Below, piece by piece: positions 63,462 through 64,000 of a DNA stretch of 64,000 nt. This stretch comes from Cokeromyces recurvatus (Eukaryota; Mucoromycota; Mucoromycetes; Mucorales; Mucoraceae). The notes beneath the pieces were generated by a model. The model was given only the letters and a program-made list of their open reading frames with translations, was not told the DNA's origin and ran no database searches. A program made the translations under genes and the position numbers. The DNA is taken from contig NW_026251388.1 of assembly GCF_025118155.1 (NCBI RefSeq), forward strand, positions 682,001-746,000, given 5' to 3'. Positions within the stretch are counted from its first letter, which is position 1. Every line of letters begins with the position of its first letter.

Positions 63462-64000
63462 ATTAGTATAGTTATTATTTATAATGATTGAAAGTAAAGT
63501 AATATGTAATATATATATTTTTTTATAGATTGTAAAAAGTAGTTAAAATTGTACTTGTATACAAGTATCAATTAAATTAAATAATATTTTGTAATAAAGT
63601 AAAGAAAGAAAAGAATGAATAATTATTATTAATTTTTTTCTTATTTTGATAAGCGGGTTAAATCATATTTATACATGTAAAGAGAAAAAAAAAATTATCA
63701 TAGTCTGTGTATCTATTTTATTAGGGGGAGAAAGAGAGAGGAAAAAAAAAAAATACTGTTTTCACATTTCAGCTTTCTTCTTTAATTCTTTAAGTTTGAA
63801 AATACCGATCTGATTAATGTTATCGGATGTATTTATTTTATAATACTTTTTTATTCTTTTTTATTTTATTTTTTTTTAAAAAATCTATCTTCTTCTTTCT
63901 TTTTATTTTTAAGAGAAGGGAGAAGATGGGAGAGGTCTGACAAAGTAAGGGGGGGCGTAATATGAAGGGCACACAAAAAAAAAAAAAAAAAAAAAGCAAG
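63462..64000. other. Upstream region of URC4, no gene seen
   Basis: AT-rich to the window edge, with a purine-rich patch (63722-63752) and an asymmetric T(n)A(n) sequence at 63869-63883. No coding signal. Confidence 0.55.

Overview
This window looks like nuclear DNA of an early-diverging filamentous fungus, most likely Mucoromycota (Mucorales). It is very AT-rich. Genes carry many short GT-AG introns, intergenic DNA is full of long A and T tracts, and coding regions contain Q, N, S and A runs. The protein families (class IV chitin synthase, CNNM/Mam3, Pno1, Urc4, an AP-1 factor with a Pap1-type basic region, P3A proton ATPase, PMT) are fungal. I saw no rRNA, tRNA or CRISPR array. Species is not determined. 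All exon boundaries were assigned by hand from splice sites and reading-frame continuity.

Layout, left to right. 1-790 (-): 3'-truncated glycerophosphocholine acyltransferase. 2.06-2.62 kb (+): polyQ orphan. 3.01-5.66 kb (-): SH3 plus RA-like polarity-type protein. 7.05 kb (+): possible 46-aa gene. 7.67-8.70 kb (-): four-CBS AMPK-gamma-like protein. 9.26-12.90 kb (-): class IV chitin synthase. 13-16.8 kb: gene-poor, with two coding-like scraps. 16.83-17.26 kb (+): NHP6-like HMG protein, convergent with RRG9/neugrin (-). 18.61-20.45 kb (+): CNNM/Mam3, convergent with RPS27 (-). 21.54-24.31 kb: a mobile element with short terminal inverted repeats carrying a decayed Fanzor (eukaryotic TnpB-like RNA-guided nuclease) gene. 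24.3-29.8 kb: gene-free, including a less AT-rich island at about 25.6-26.5 kb. 29.81-31.95 kb (+): LCB2. 32.14-35.13 kb (+): WDR24/Rtc1. 35.73-38.42 kb (+): cNMP-binding/F-box/LRR protein. 38.88-41.99 kb (-): plasma-membrane H+-ATPase. 43.57 kb (+): Rtc3. 44.17-46.06 kb (-): glycerol kinase. 47.42-48.92 kb (-): CDF zinc transporter, divergent from a PMT2-type O-mannosyltransferase (+, 49.31-52.07 kb). 52.44-54.24 kb (+): G-protein alpha subunit with a disturbed splice acceptor. 54.60-55.70 kb (+): Faf1/C1orf131, convergent with Pno1 (-, 56.17-57.16 kb). 58.52-59.31 kb (-): Ups1/PRELI, divergent from a Pap1/Yap1-type bZIP factor (+, 59.69-61.36 kb). 61.70-63.46 kb (-): Urc4.

Themes: cell wall and secretory pathway (chitin synthase, PMT), membrane lipid handling (Gpc1, Lcb2, Ups1), ion transport (Pma1, CDF, CNNM), nutrient sensing (WDR24 of GATOR2/SEACAT, CBS protein, G alpha, cNMP protein) and 40S ribosome biogenesis (Rps27, Faf1, Pno1). 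The genes are ordinary core genes. The most unusual content is the Fanzor element, the G-alpha splice lesion and a recurring T(n)A(n) palindrome.
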